Positions 1-8,397 of a stretch of 41,122 bases of DNA are shown in pieces; within the stretch, counting starts at the first letter, position 1, and every line of letters begins with the position of its first letter. The DNA comes from Flavobacteriales bacterium (GTDB lineage: Bacteria > Bacteroidota > Bacteroidia > UBA10329). A model generated the notes under the pieces. The model saw nothing but the letters and a program-made list of their open reading frames with translations, did no database searches and was not told the DNA's origin. The position numbers and the translations under genes were made by a program. The stretch is from assembly GCA_021741155.1 (NCBI GenBank), contig JAIOYP010000036.1, positions 1-41,122 on the forward strand, in the 5' to 3' direction.

Positions 1-26
1 GAGAAATGGAAAAGAACATGTTTTTA

Positions 27-112
27 GCCACAGATACACGGATTTCCACTGATTTCTCTGATGGACTTCCTTCTATCCGTGAAAAATCAGTGGAAATCCG
101 TGTATCTGTGGC
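27..112. repeat. Perfect 29-bp inverted repeat
   Basis: Bases 27-55 and 84-112 are exact reverse complements (29 of 29), separated by a 28-base loop. The arms begin GCCACAGATACACGGA. Related partial copies of this CACAGA/CACGGA type lie at 13700-13716 and 20003-20080 in this window. It precedes the SDR gene at 213. It may fold as an RNA hairpin or DNA cruciform; no T-run follows, so a classical terminator is not shown. Confidence 0.85.
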
Positions 113-200
113 ATTTTCATGTCTGTTCAGTAATTGGTCTGGATGTTTGGGGAAAGTTGCGGACAAGCATTTTTGCTAATTAGTCCATCTGCCAATTGGC

Positions 201-208
201 TAATTTAG
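201..208 (+). promoter_or_regulatory. -7 box candidate for SDR gene
   Basis: TAATTTAG differs at one base from the Bacteroidota -7 consensus TAnnTTTG and ends four bases before the ATG at 213. No well-spaced -33 TTG was seen. If used, transcription would begin at or next to the start codon. Confidence 0.35.
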
Positions 209-212
209 CCCC

Positions 213-1025
213 ATGTCATTCATTAAGGATAAAGTTGTGCTTATCACTGGAGGAAGCTCAGGCATTGGAAAGGCCTGTGCCGAGCGTTTTGGTCGCGAAG
301 GCGGACGAATTTGCATCACTGGGCGCAATGCTGAGAATCTTGAAGCTGCCGCTGCTGAGTTGAGAGCGAAGAATATCGAGGTTCTCACGGTTCAGGGCGA
401 TGTGGCCAACGAGAACGACTGTGTTCGAATGATTAACCAAACGCTAAACACGTATGGTCGTATTGATGTGCTCATCAACAATGCAGGAATCACCATGCGT
501 GCATTCTTTAAGAGTGTTGATTTGAGCGTGATTCGGCAGTTGATGGAGGTCAACTTCTTCGGAACGGTCTATTGTACCAAGTATGCGTTGAGGCAATTGC
601 TTAAATACAACGGTTCGGTGGTGGGCGTTTCTTCGGTGGCAGGCTACCAAGGGTTACCTGGCCGTTCGGGTTATTCGGCATCCAAGTTTGCGATGGAAGG
701 TTTTCTGAAAGCGTTGCGATTAGAAAATCACAATACAGGTTTGCACGTGATGATCGTTTGTCCTGGCTATACGGAAAGCAATATCCGCAAAACGGCTTTG
801 ATTGCCGATGGAAGCGCGCAAGGGGAATCTCCACGAGATGAACCAAAGATGATGTCTTCCGAGGAAGTTGCTGACCACATTTTCAACGGGGTAAAGAACA
901 GAAAGCAACGTGTGGTGCTTACTGCTCAGGGCAAATTGTCTTTCTATCTAAGCAAGTTGTTTCCAGGAATTGTAGACAAGTTGGTCATCAAAGCAATTGA
1001 GAAGGAAGGCGAGCTTCCTAAGTAG
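213..1025 (+). CDS. SDR family NAD(P)-dependent oxidoreductase
   Basis: A 270-residue classical short-chain dehydrogenase/reductase. The Rossmann nucleotide-binding motif TGGSSGIG is at residues 12-19, the structural NNAG at 89-92, catalytic serine around 140-141, and the catalytic YxxxK at Tyr154/Lys158. The length is that of a classical SDR with a short basic C-terminal tail that may contact membrane. Substrate cannot be read from sequence; the overall pattern resembles the DHRS7-like or ketoacyl-reductase-like SDRs. The start ATG at 213 directly precedes the first beta strand. It stands alone upstream of aroK on the same strand with about 80 bases between, so co-transcription is possible but not shown. 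Confidence 0.9.
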   Translation: MSFIKDKVVLITGGSSGIGKACAERFGREGGRICITGRNAENLEAAAAELRAKNIEVLTVQGDVANENDCVRMINQTLNTYGRIDVLINNAGITMRAFFKSVDLSVIRQLMEVNFFGTVYCTKYALRQLLKYNGSVVGVSSVAGYQGLPGRSGYSASKFAMEGFLKALRLENHNTGLHVMIVCPGYTESNIRKTALIADGSAQGESPRDEPKMMSSEEVADHIFNGVKNRKQRVVLTAQGKLSFYLSKLFPGIVDKLVIKAIEKEGELPK

Positions 1026-1104
1026 GCAAAAGGAGAAATGAAAAAGGAAAAACGGTTTGCCGTGCTCAAAATCGACAATTGTAATTCGTCAATATAAAAT
1101 CAAT

Positions 1105-1611
1105 ATGAAGGTTTTTTTAATAGGATACATGGCCAGCGGAAAATCTACCGCAACCAAGAAATTAGCTTCAAAACTTGGCTTACAGTCAGTTGATTTGGAT
1201 GCTGAAATTGTGAAAACAACAGGTCTTTCAATCCCAGATATTTTCAAGACAAAAGGAGAAAAAGAGTTTAGGAAACTAGAACAGACCGAACTCAGAAAAT
1301 GGATTGGAAAAGATGATTTTGTGATGGCGTGTGGTGGCGGAACGCCTTGTTTCTTTGAATCGATGGATGAAATGAATGCCGCTGGTGTTACGGTTTATCT
1401 TCAGATGACGCCTAAGGCCGTTGTTGATCGCGTTCAGTCAAGTAAGGAAGAACGCCCAATTCTGAAAGGCATGAAGGCAGACAAGATACTTGAAAAGGTC
1501 ACCTTTCAGCTAAAAAAGCGCGAGCCATTTTACTCACGTGCTCAGTGGACTGTTAACGGTGTAAATCTGGATATTGATGAGCTGGCTGGGATGGTCAATC
1601 ACTCCAAATAG
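1105..1611 (+). CDS. aroK: Shikimate kinase
   Basis: A 168-residue P-loop kinase that phosphorylates shikimate to shikimate 3-phosphate in the chorismate pathway. Starting at the ATG at 1105, the Walker A motif is GYMASGKST (residues 7-15), the shikimate-binding DLD is at 30-32, FRKLE follows near 55-59, GGGTP is at 77-81, and the lid arginine lies in EERPIL at Arg117. An in-frame upstream start (1057) would add 16 residues ahead of the usual MKVFLIGYM beginning, so 1105 is preferred. Its last 13 bases overlap the 3' end of the convergent phosphoribosyltransferase gene. The partner enzyme AroE is encoded at 11531-12268. Confidence 0.93.
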   Translation: MKVFLIGYMASGKSTATKKLASKLGLQSVDLDAEIVKTTGLSIPDIFKTKGEKEFRKLEQTELRKWIGKDDFVMACGGGTPCFFESMDEMNAAGVTVYLQMTPKAVVDRVQSSKEERPILKGMKADKILEKVTFQLKKREPFYSRAQWTVNGVNLDIDELAGMVNHSK

Positions 1612-2102
1612 ACAGCCATTTCTCCTTCTAGCACAACACGAACATGTTCTTGAAGCGTAGTGCTAAGTACTAGTCCAACGTAATCTGCTTTTACAGGAAA
1701 TCGTTTGTGGTCGCGGTCTATTAAAGCCACTGTTCGCAGTGCTTTCAAGCGTACTTGTAGGAAGTGACGGATGCCATAAATCAGTGTTTTTCCGCTGTTT
1801 AGAACATCATCCACTAGAATAACAACTTTGTCTTCGGCATCGGCCTTTTCAAGCTCAACAGAAGCATTGACGGCCAATGGATCTTCCTTGTTCACATTCA
1901 CAGGAACCAAGGTCACCTTCACATCCGAGAAGTTTGCAAGTCGTTCTGCTAACAATTCAGCCAGCTTGAATCCATTTCCAGCAATTCCTGCAATAATGAT
2001 TTCTTTTTCGTTGTACGTGTTCTCATGGATTTGAAAAGCTAAACGGTCAATTTTTTGATTGACCTGTGTAGTGTTTAATACGATTGTTTGCACTGCGCTC
2101 AT
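1599..2102 (-). CDS. Type I phosphoribosyltransferase (PyrR-like)
   Basis: A 167-residue type I phosphoribosyltransferase. The PRPP-binding signature VVILVDDVLNSGKTL lies near residues 93-107, and the fold begins with the usual hydrophobic strand IIIAGIAGNG. Length and layout match the PyrR/uracil phosphoribosyltransferase-like group; in Bacteroidota such proteins generally lack the attenuation role known in Bacillus, so a metabolic (uracil or nucleotide salvage) role is more likely here, but the base is not determined by sequence. It is divergent from the Crp/Fnr gene, with 62 bases between starts, and convergent on aroK with a 13-base overlap. Confidence 0.8.
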   Translation of the reverse strand: MSAVQTIVLNTTQVNQKIDRLAFQIHENTYNEKEIIIAGIAGNGFKLAELLAERLANFSDVKVTLVPVNVNKEDPLAVNASVELEKADAEDKVVILVDDVLNSGKTLIYGIRHFLQVRLKALRTVALIDRDHKRFPVKADYVGLVLSTTLQEHVRVVLEGEMAVYLE

Positions 2103-2152
2103 TGAATTGGAATTGGCTGCAAATTACCAAAACACAGCCTGAATCAATGTGC

Positions 2153-2160
2153 TATTTTTG
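2153..2160 (+). promoter_or_regulatory. -7 box candidate, Crp/Fnr gene
   Basis: TATTTTTG matches the Bacteroidota -7 consensus TAnnTTTG exactly and ends four bases before the ATG at 2165. A clear -33 TTG at the usual distance was not found. Confidence 0.45.
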
Positions 2161-2164
2161 TCGT

Positions 2165-2803
2165 ATGACAACATCAATCGAACAACTTCTCGATAACCAC
2201 TTCCCAACAATCCTTGACACAGAACTGGTTGAAGGAATAAAGGAACATGCCACTTATCGAGAAGTGGATGAAGGCGACCTGCTGATGGATATTGGAGCCA
2301 AAATCACCACAATTCCAATGATTATTTCGGGATCTGTAAAGGTGATGCGAGAGGATGAAGAAGGCCGCGAGTTGTTGCTCTATTATCTGAAACCTGGAGA
2401 AACCTGCGCTATGTCGCTCACATGTTGCATGGCGTTCAAGCGTAGTGAAATACGAGCCGTGGCACAAGAAAAAGTAACCATGCTGGCCATTCCAGTTGAG
2501 TTTATGGATGAGTGGATGAAGTTTCGAGATTGGCGCAGCTTTGTAATGAACACGTACAGAATGCGATTTGAAGAATTGCTAGAGTCTTTAGACAGTATCG
2601 CCTTTCATCGTATGGACGAACGATTGCTCAAATATCTTCATGATAAATCTAATTCTCTGAATGCCTCAGAAATTCAAATGTCACATCAAGAAATTGCGGT
2701 TGATTTGAATTCCTCGCGGGAGGTGATTTCCCGAATTTTGAAGCAAATGGAGAATAAGGGATTGGTGAAACTCGGACGAAACAAAATCCTTCTCTTGGAC
2801 TAA
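2165..2803 (+). CDS. Crp/Fnr family transcriptional regulator
   Basis: A 212-residue regulator with an N-terminal cyclic-nucleotide-binding-like beta barrel (about residues 20-130) and a C-terminal Crp-type winged helix (about 140-210), including MSHQEIAVDLNSSREVISRI, the recognition helix. A cysteine cluster, ETCAMSLTCC, sits in the barrel; this kind of cluster recurs in Bacteroidota Crp/Fnr proteins and might bind metal or sense redox state, which is inference. The longer upstream frame (from 2084) adds 27 residues that do not belong to the family, so the ATG at 2165 is chosen. The DNA target is unknown; two TGAC-N4-GTCA dyads at 37548 and 40629 are of a type such proteins bind. Confidence 0.9.
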   Translation: MTTSIEQLLDNHFPTILDTELVEGIKEHATYREVDEGDLLMDIGAKITTIPMIISGSVKVMREDEEGRELLLYYLKPGETCAMSLTCCMAFKRSEIRAVAQEKVTMLAIPVEFMDEWMKFRDWRSFVMNTYRMRFEELLESLDSIAFHRMDERLLKYLHDKSNSLNASEIQMSHQEIAVDLNSSREVISRILKQMENKGLVKLGRNKILLLD

Positions 2804-2811
2804 GAGCTCAT

Positions 2812-3357
2812 TCAGGCTTTGTTCTTGAATTTTCGAACACCATACATTCCAAGCATCAGTAGAAACGAGGGAATCATTACGTAATACAGTTCGCTTTTAA
2901 GAACGCGCATTCCCCATTCTCCGAAGAACGATACCACATCTACGGGCGAAACTTCAATAGGTCTCCAAGGGAGAAAATACCTCGTATTATCAAATGGCGC
3001 GAAAAAGGCCACGCCCAATCCGCCATTGGTCATGGCATCTAAAATGCTATGAGAAACACCGCAGCAGAAGAAATAGAAGCCAATGGTCATGCTGGCACGC
3101 GTTGCAAACGCGAGATTTGAATAGAAGATTCTAACTATAAAAAGCCCTTGCAAATAAGCGAATATCAGAGAGTGAAAGAAGCCTCGATGCCCGAATGGAT
3201 GTTCGTACGGAATTCCAAGTTTGAACGAAAGGGTATCTACGTCTGGGAACGCTGCGCAGAAAATGCCTAGCGCGAAGTACTTGAATACCTCTTTCTTGGG
3301 ATACCTTAAGGTTCCGAGTGCACCAGCTGCAATGGCATGTGAGAAAATGGAAGCCAT
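2812..3357 (-). CDS. YdjM-like integral membrane metal-dependent hydrolase
   Basis: A 181-residue membrane protein of the YdjM / LexA-regulated metal-dependent hydrolase group. FSHAIAAG near the N terminus, FPDVD around residues 36-40 and HRGFFHS near 57-63 are the conserved metal-binding-type motifs; four hydrophobic segments follow. A substrate is not known for most members. It converges on the Crp/Fnr gene with only eight bases between stops. The start ATG at 3357 gives the usual MASIFSHA beginning. Confidence 0.8.
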   Translation of the reverse strand: MASIFSHAIAAGALGTLRYPKKEVFKYFALGIFCAAFPDVDTLSFKLGIPYEHPFGHRGFFHSLIFAYLQGLFIVRIFYSNLAFATRASMTIGFYFFCCGVSHSILDAMTNGGLGVAFFAPFDNTRYFLPWRPIEVSPVDVVSFFGEWGMRVLKSELYYVMIPSFLLMLGMYGVRKFKNKA

Positions 3358-3438
3358 AGGGGTTGTCTTCTACTTAATATTCTGCAAGCAACGCTTGCAT
3401 GAATACAAAGAAACAAAATACAATCACAAAAAGTTCAA

Positions 3439-3945
3439 CTATTCTAAATGAATACGATGACCAATTGAATCTTCAAAAAAATGATGGAGCGTGAACATTT
3501 GTTCGGCACCGATTTTTTGTCCGAACTGCGCCACAATATAAAGTGTCAAAGCGGCAACGGCCAGCACAGGGAGAACCCAAAGAATCCTAGCATCATGACC
3601 AAGGTAATACAGCGAGAAGCCGTACATGCCCAAAAACGTGGCTAGAATTCCCAAAGCAACATATCCATAAAAGAAGAACGCCCAAACGGTTGGGTTTGGC
3701 CCGTAAAGACCGCGAATTACAGTGAATGAATTGTCCTCTTCATCTGCTTCAAACGAGATGCTTAGTTGAGGTGACCAAAAATGTACCTCCTTCGGACGAA
3801 TGTTAACTACAATGAAGGTTGGGAGAATTTTGGCAACACAACCGCTATCAAACTCTGCTACATGTTTGCGTACTAAGTCGCCAACCTCTTCAGGTTTTAT
3901 CCTGTATTTGTCTTTAAACCGTGGGCGGATACGAATACTGCTCAT
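3439..3945 (-). CDS. Hypothetical membrane protein
   Basis: A 168-residue protein that I do not recognise. A soluble N-terminal half (about 1-88) is followed by two hydrophobic segments, around residues 90-113 and 120-140, and a histidine-containing C-terminal tail (TLHHFFED). The two-helix hairpin suggests an inner-membrane anchor with a cytoplasmic N-terminal domain. It runs in the same direction as the cysteine-pair gene upstream, with 47 bases between, so the two may be co-transcribed. No known motif was found. Confidence 0.7.
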   Translation of the reverse strand: MSSIRIRPRFKDKYRIKPEEVGDLVRKHVAEFDSGCVAKILPTFIVVNIRPKEVHFWSPQLSISFEADEEDNSFTVIRGLYGPNPTVWAFFFYGYVALGILATFLGMYGFSLYYLGHDARILWVLPVLAVAALTLYIVAQFGQKIGAEQMFTLHHFFEDSIGHRIHLE

Positions 3946-3992
3946 TGCATATCAATGCTACGCGAAATTCTCCTGAAATCAAATACCCAAGG

Positions 3993-4589
3993 TCAAACCA
4001 AAATCGGCCGTCCTTTAAAAAGCTCTTTGAACTCAGGTGGACCTGAAAAATGCTTGTCCGTGAAATCATCCAAGAAGCCGAGCGACTTATTGGAGAACAA
4101 ATCAACCAGATCATCCTGTGCCAATCCGCTAATCATGTAAGGCACCACTTCGGGAATAATCTTCTCACCGATACACCGTGCGCAAAGTGTGTATTCGTAA
4201 AGTTCTCTTCGCGGAACGCCTTTTACAGAACAGCTATCAATCCATTCTGAAACATCAAATGGAATGGGTTCTTCGTCTTCATCCTCTGCTGGTTGCCATT
4301 TTGGTCGTGATGATAAATCTAGATTTTCGCTGAAATACTTCATGATGGACATTTTGGTCTCAGACGAAAGCTCATTTTCCATTTGAGAAATGCACTTGGC
4401 GCAGAGAGCATATTCAAAAACTACGCTTTTTAGCGCCATTTCTGGATAATGCCTAATGGCACGTTCGATGGCGTAAGGCTGCGATTCTTCCATCAAATTA
4501 CATTCGCACACTAGGCAGTTTGAGAACGGTTGCTTCGTTTCTGAGTTAAAAAACTCCTTTGGAATGTCTGGTAGTTTGTCGTAATCCAT
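3993..4589 (-). CDS. Hypothetical cysteine-pair (zinc-ribbon-like) protein
   Basis: A 198-residue protein, not recognised by name. It carries CLVCEC near residue 24 and two copies of a related segment, EYALCAKCI and EYTLCARCI, about 75 residues apart, each with a CxxC knuckle. This internal duplication suggests two zinc-binding or iron-sulfur half-sites. An acidic stretch (EDEDEEP) lies between. The longest frame starts at 4733 but runs into the divergent DUF349 gene; MDYDKLPDIP at 4589 is a better start, 64 bases from the DUF349 ATG. Function unknown. Confidence 0.7.
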   Translation of the reverse strand: MDYDKLPDIPKEFFNSETKQPFSNCLVCECNLMEESQPYAIERAIRHYPEMALKSVVFEYALCAKCISQMENELSSETKMSIMKYFSENLDLSSRPKWQPAEDEDEEPIPFDVSEWIDSCSVKGVPRRELYEYTLCARCIGEKIIPEVVPYMISGLAQDDLVDLFSNKSLGFLDDFTDKHFSGPPEFKELFKGRPILV

Positions 4590-4603
4590 GCTTAAATATC
4601 TGC

Positions 4604-4635
4604 TTTGCAATATTAACCGTAGCCCCGTTACTTTG
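4604..4635 (+). promoter_or_regulatory. Promoter candidate for DUF349 gene
   Basis: TTTG at 4604-4607 and TTACTTTG at 4628-4635 (one mismatch to TAnnTTTG) are 20 bases apart, close to the -33/-7 spacing of Bacteroidota promoters. The ATG at 4654 is 18 bases downstream. Confidence 0.45.
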
Positions 4636-4653
4636 CATTCCTTTTTAGAAAGA

Positions 4654-6366
4654 ATGAATACACAAGAAGAAATCATTGCGCGCCTAGTAGAACTATTGGA
4701 ACTTCCGGTAGAGGAAACCATGCGCGAAGCCAACGAATTGAAGTCAGCGTTTTACGCATTGAATCATCAAATGATTGAAGCGCAGAAGTTGGAACATCGG
4801 GAAATTGGTGCCAAAATGGAGGACTTTATCGCCATTGCGAATCCTTTGGAAGAAACCTTCAAAGAGCATTTTAGCAAGTACCGCGACAACAAGGCCAAAC
4901 ATCTTCACCAAAAGGAAGAAGAGGAAAAGAAGAACCTTAAGGAGAAGAAAGATGTCTTGAAAGGCTTGAAGGATTTGATTGATAACGAGGAAAACATCGG
5001 CAAAAGCTTTGATCGATTCAAGGATTTTCAGGATCGATGGAAAAAGGTTGGTGCTGTTCCTAAGGAAATGGTTGGTGTTCTCAGTCAGGAATACAAAGCT
5101 GAGATTGACCGGTTCTATTACAACATTACCATCAACAAGGAGCTGAAGGAGTACGATCTTACTAAAAATTTGGAGCTACGCGATGCGCTTGTAGCCAAGT
5201 TGGAAGCGCTTCAATCCGAAGAAACAATTAAGGATGTTGAATTTATTTTAGCTGCTGCAAAGGAGCAATGGGATGATGCTGGTCCGGTAAAACCAGAGGT
5301 GTTCAAAGCGGTCAATGATCGCTATTTTGAAGCATTGAAGGTCCTTCATAAGAAGATTCAGGATTTCTATTCCGAGCGAAAAGATTCGATGGAATCGAAC
5401 TTGGAAGCCAAAAAGGCGATGGTTGCTCGTGTGGTTGAATTGGCTGCTGAAGACCACGATTCTGTCGGGCGATGGAACAAGGCTACTGATGAGGTAAACA
5501 AGCTACGTGAGGATTGGAAATTAATTGGTTTGGTGGAGCGTAAGTTCAATAACCAGGTTTGGGGTGAGTTTAAGGAAGCCATAGATCAGTTTTTTGATAA
5601 AAAGAAGGCGTTTTTTGGAGAAGCACGTGAAGGCTTTAAGGAGAATAAAGAGAAGAAGGAAAAGCTGATTGAGCGTGCCGAAGCGCTGAAGGATAGCACG
5701 GAGTGGAAAGAGACCACCGAAATGCTCAAGCGGCTTCAAAACGATTGGAAACGTGTTGGTTCGGCAGGACAACGCGATGAGAACAAACTGTGGGGGAAAT
5801 TCCGTGGCATTTGTGATGCTTTTTTCAAACAAAAGAAAGAATGGTTTGATGGAATGGACGACCGCCAGGCTGCCAATCTGAAAGCCAAGGAAGAAATGCT
5901 CACCAAAATTTCCGCAACCAAATTGCAAGGTTCAAAGGAAGAAGGTTTGGAAATCATCAAAGCGTTGGCTGCCGATTGGGCTGCCATCAATCATGTTCCT
6001 AAAAACGACATCAAACGCATTGCATCTGAATACGACAAGGCCATTGAAAAGCTGTACGCGCAGCTAAAAATGGATAAAGAACAAGTTGCCAAAGTTCGTT
6101 TCAAGAACAAAGTTGAGCGATTGGTTGAAGGCGACAATGGAGCAGATCAACTCGAACGTGAGCAGCATTATATTCAGAAAGTGCTTCGCGAGAAGAAGGA
6201 TGAGTTGCTTCAGTATGAGAACAACATGGCTTTCTTTGCTAAAGCCAAGCCTGATAATCCATTACTCATCAACGCGCAGAAAAACATAGCTGCGTTAAAA
6301 GCCGAAGTAGAAGGTTTTGAGGAAAAATTGAAGCTATTGCGGGTTTCTCAGCGGAAGTTGGCTTAG
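4654..6366 (+). CDS. DUF349 domain-containing coiled-coil protein
   Basis: A 570-residue, highly charged, mostly helical protein made of repeated DUF349 units. Each unit carries a variant of the pattern W-K-x-[VIL]-G (for example RWKKVGAVPKE, DWKLIGLVERK, DWKRVGSAGQR) about 70-80 residues apart, with the linking helices predicted to form coiled coils. Such proteins are near-universal in Bacteroidota; their function is not established. The ATG at 4654 (MNTQEEIIARL) is preferred over an in-frame start at 4588, which would overlap the divergent gene. The stop overlaps that of the convergent rlmF by four bases. Confidence 0.85.
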   Translation: MNTQEEIIARLVELLELPVEETMREANELKSAFYALNHQMIEAQKLEHREIGAKMEDFIAIANPLEETFKEHFSKYRDNKAKHLHQKEEEEKKNLKEKKDVLKGLKDLIDNEENIGKSFDRFKDFQDRWKKVGAVPKEMVGVLSQEYKAEIDRFYYNITINKELKEYDLTKNLELRDALVAKLEALQSEETIKDVEFILAAAKEQWDDAGPVKPEVFKAVNDRYFEALKVLHKKIQDFYSERKDSMESNLEAKKAMVARVVELAAEDHDSVGRWNKATDEVNKLREDWKLIGLVERKFNNQVWGEFKEAIDQFFDKKKAFFGEAREGFKENKEKKEKLIERAEALKDSTEWKETTEMLKRLQNDWKRVGSAGQRDENKLWGKFRGICDAFFKQKKEWFDGMDDRQAANLKAKEEMLTKISATKLQGSKEEGLEIIKALAADWAAINHVPKNDIKRIASEYDKAIEKLYAQLKMDKEQVAKVRFKNKVERLVEGDNGADQLEREQHYIQKVLREKKDELLQYENNMAFFAKAKPDNPLLINAQKNIAALKAEVEGFEEKLKLLRVSQRKLA

Positions 6367-7334
6367 CCAGCGTTCCATCTCGATTCTCGCCAATTCCGTT
6401 GTTGATTTGGACTTAAAAAAGTCCAAGCCACAATTCGGCTGCTTTTGTTTCCCTGTCCCATTGGAATGGTTTTTACTTCAACTGCATCTGCAGATTTAAG
6501 AGCTCCGTAAATGGATTTTAGGTTTGATTGCTTGGAAACAAGTGTGGAAAACCAGAACACTGAGCTGGAGAATTTTGTGCTTTCATGAATCAGGTTACGG
6601 ATAAAACGTCTCTCGCCACCTTCGCACCACAGCTCACCATTCTTTCCTCCAAAATTCTTCTCAATCTTGTTCCCTTTCTGTAGTTTGAGATTCTTCAACT
6701 TCCGATCTGTTCCAGCAGTTGCTTCTTCTTCCGAAGCATGAAATGGCGGATTGCAAATTGTCAAGTCAACGCGGTCTTCCACCCGAATGGCACCGTACAA
6801 AACATCCTTCGGATTTGATTGCAATCGAATGTCAATTTTGCCGTTCAGAATCTCATTTTCTGACACGATTAATTTGGAATTCTCAACCGCAATCGGGTCA
6901 ATATCAGTTCCAATAAACGACCAACCATATTCAATCGAACCCAGCATTGGATAAATGCAATTGGCACCAACGCCAATATCAAGAACAATCACATGCTCAC
7001 CCGATGGGATATTCCCGTAGTTGCTTTCACCCAATAAATCAGCAATGTGATGGATGTAATCAGCTCGGCCCGGAATAGGAGGGCAGAGGTAGCCTTCTGG
7101 AATCAACCAGTTTTCTACTCCATAATGATGTTTTAGAAGGGCTTTATTCAGCGTAATTACCGCTTTTGGGTCAGAGAAATCGATGCTCTCATCTCCGAAT
7201 TTGTTTGGTTTTACAAACGGTTCAAGTTCCCCAAAACTGTCAATAAGCTTCTTAAAATCGTACCGATTTCGGTGCTTACTCCGTGGATGTAACTTAGATT
7301 TTACTTCAGGATGAATCTTTTTCTCTACTGCCAT
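6363..7334 (-). CDS. rlmF: 23S rRNA (adenine(1618)-N6)-methyltransferase
   Basis: A 323-residue RlmF homologue, slightly longer than the E. coli enzyme; it methylates N6 of A1618 in 23S rRNA using S-adenosylmethionine. Conserved family signatures are visible: LHPRSKHRNRYDF near residues 15-27, SIDFSDPKAV near 50-59, GYLCPPIPGRADY at 81-93, the SAM-binding LDIGVGANC at 118-126 and the N6-adenine catalytic NPPF at 195-198. The 3' end overlaps the DUF349 stop on the opposite strand. The start at 7334 follows an exact TAnnTTTG box by four bases, suggesting a leaderless or nearly leaderless mRNA. Confidence 0.93.
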   Translation of the reverse strand: MAVEKKIHPEVKSKLHPRSKHRNRYDFKKLIDSFGELEPFVKPNKFGDESIDFSDPKAVITLNKALLKHHYGVENWLIPEGYLCPPIPGRADYIHHIADLLGESNYGNIPSGEHVIVLDIGVGANCIYPMLGSIEYGWSFIGTDIDPIAVENSKLIVSENEILNGKIDIRLQSNPKDVLYGAIRVEDRVDLTICNPPFHASEEEATAGTDRKLKNLKLQKGNKIEKNFGGKNGELWCEGGERRFIRNLIHESTKFSSSVFWFSTLVSKQSNLKSIYGALKSADAVEVKTIPMGQGNKSSRIVAWTFLSPNQQRNWRESRWNAG

Positions 7335-7338
7335 ACGG

Positions 7339-7346
7339 CAAAGGTA
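7339..7346 (-). promoter_or_regulatory. -7 box candidate for rlmF
   Basis: On the minus strand this reads TACCTTTG, an exact TAnnTTTG match, and is separated from the rlmF ATG by only four bases (CCGT). No -33 TTG at 19-21 bases was seen. Confidence 0.45.
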
Positions 7347-7385
7347 GGGCTCAAAGCAAAGTGAGTAGTAGAAAGCCGCAGCAAT

Positions 7386-8165
7386 CTATTGTCCACTAAT
7401 CTTCTTGAGCATTTGCTTCACTTCCATATGGAAATAACGGTCTTCCAGTAAGTATTCTTCTTCGGGTTGGATGGAGAGAGCCCGCATTAAGTAGTAAGCA
7501 GCGCCCTCCTTATTACCGTTTTCAACAAGTGCTTCGGCATGATAAAAATTGTTGCCAATGTCGTTAGGGTACTTTTTCACGACAGCCGTAGTCATATCCA
7601 AAGCCTTCTTTTTATCTGGCCAACTAAGAATGAAAGGAATTTTTGGGACACGCAGGTTTAAAACCGCCAATGCGCGTCTAGGAACGCCCATTCTGAACTC
7701 AGGATCGAGTCGAATTAGTGCTTCCATTTCGTTTTTCACCTTATCAACCACACCTTCTTTTGCAGCCCGAAAAACCCCCAACACCTCGCCCCATTGGCCA
7801 AGTCCGCTCAAATACTCAAAGCGCAGTTCCTTACTGATTGGATACTTTGGAACCAATTTGTCGCCAACCTGTTTCGCCAGCTCAAACGATTTCCGTTTGT
7901 CGTTCGTGTTTTCCTGCGTAAACCGCGCCTTCCAAATGTAACTGCGCATCAGATAAATGCCCGTTTCCAGCTCATTTTCTTTGGCTGCCAACGCACGTTC
8001 AAAATAAGTAATTGCCTTGTTGATGTGCTCAGGTTTTGCCTTAAAACCCACTGCTCCAGAGGTTTTCTGATTGTACCAACGCAAGCCCTCCTCAAAATTG
8101 CTTTGAGCAATGACTGATGTTGATAGGAGCACAATAGATAAAAGTGAGAGGAATCTAGTTGTCAT
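7386..8165 (-). CDS. Secreted TPR-like hypothetical protein
   Basis: A 259-residue protein with a Sec signal peptide (MTTRFLSLLSIVLLSTSVIAQ), likely cleaved after the alanine/glutamine near residue 21. The mature part is helical, with TPR-like repeats: AITYFERALAAKENELETG and a C-terminal FYHAEALVENGNKEGAAYYL followed by RALSIQPEE. It is probably a periplasmic scaffolding or carrier-interaction protein; no specific partner can be named. It precedes rlmF by 51 bases on the same strand, so joint transcription is possible, though rlmF has its own -7 box candidate. Confidence 0.7.
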   Translation of the reverse strand: MTTRFLSLLSIVLLSTSVIAQSNFEEGLRWYNQKTSGAVGFKAKPEHINKAITYFERALAAKENELETGIYLMRSYIWKARFTQENTNDKRKSFELAKQVGDKLVPKYPISKELRFEYLSGLGQWGEVLGVFRAAKEGVVDKVKNEMEALIRLDPEFRMGVPRRALAVLNLRVPKIPFILSWPDKKKALDMTTAVVKKYPNDIGNNFYHAEALVENGNKEGAAYYLMRALSIQPEEEYLLEDRYFHMEVKQMLKKISGQ

Positions 8166-8244
8166 TGGCTATAGAGCACTAAAATAAGACCAATTTCCGA
8201 TGTATGCATTGCAACGCGAAATTTTTTATGATTATTGTCAGTTT

Positions 8245-8378
8245 GGGCGTGCCCCAGCAATCAAATTGGTTGAGCGAAGCCGAAACCAGTGCGTGCTGGG
8301 TCGGTTCGCCTTAGGCGGATGTATCTTTTTTGTGAACAACAAAAAAGGATGCCGCTACCATCCATCACGCTCTCAACC
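8245..8378. repeat. Structured intergenic repeat element
   Basis: A noncoding stretch with nested complementary arms: GGTTGAG (8268-8274) with CTCAACC (8372-8378), GCGTG (8291-8295) with CACGC (8366-8370), CGCC/GGCG around 8307-8317, and a T-rich/A-rich stem near 8323-8348. It starts with GGGCGTGCCC and holds AAAAAAGGATGCCGCT. I recognise this GGGCGTGCCC...AAAGGATGCCGCT layout as a recurring intergenic element of Bacteroidota genomes; its function is not known to me. Only one copy was noticed in this window. Confidence 0.6.
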
Positions 8379-8397
8379 TTCAAAATTATGTAAGGAA

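Noticed and set aside
4588..4653. Longer N terminus for the DUF349 protein
   Set aside because: It would overlap the divergent gene start and the promoter-like TTG/TTACTTTG pair; the MNTQEE start is family-like.
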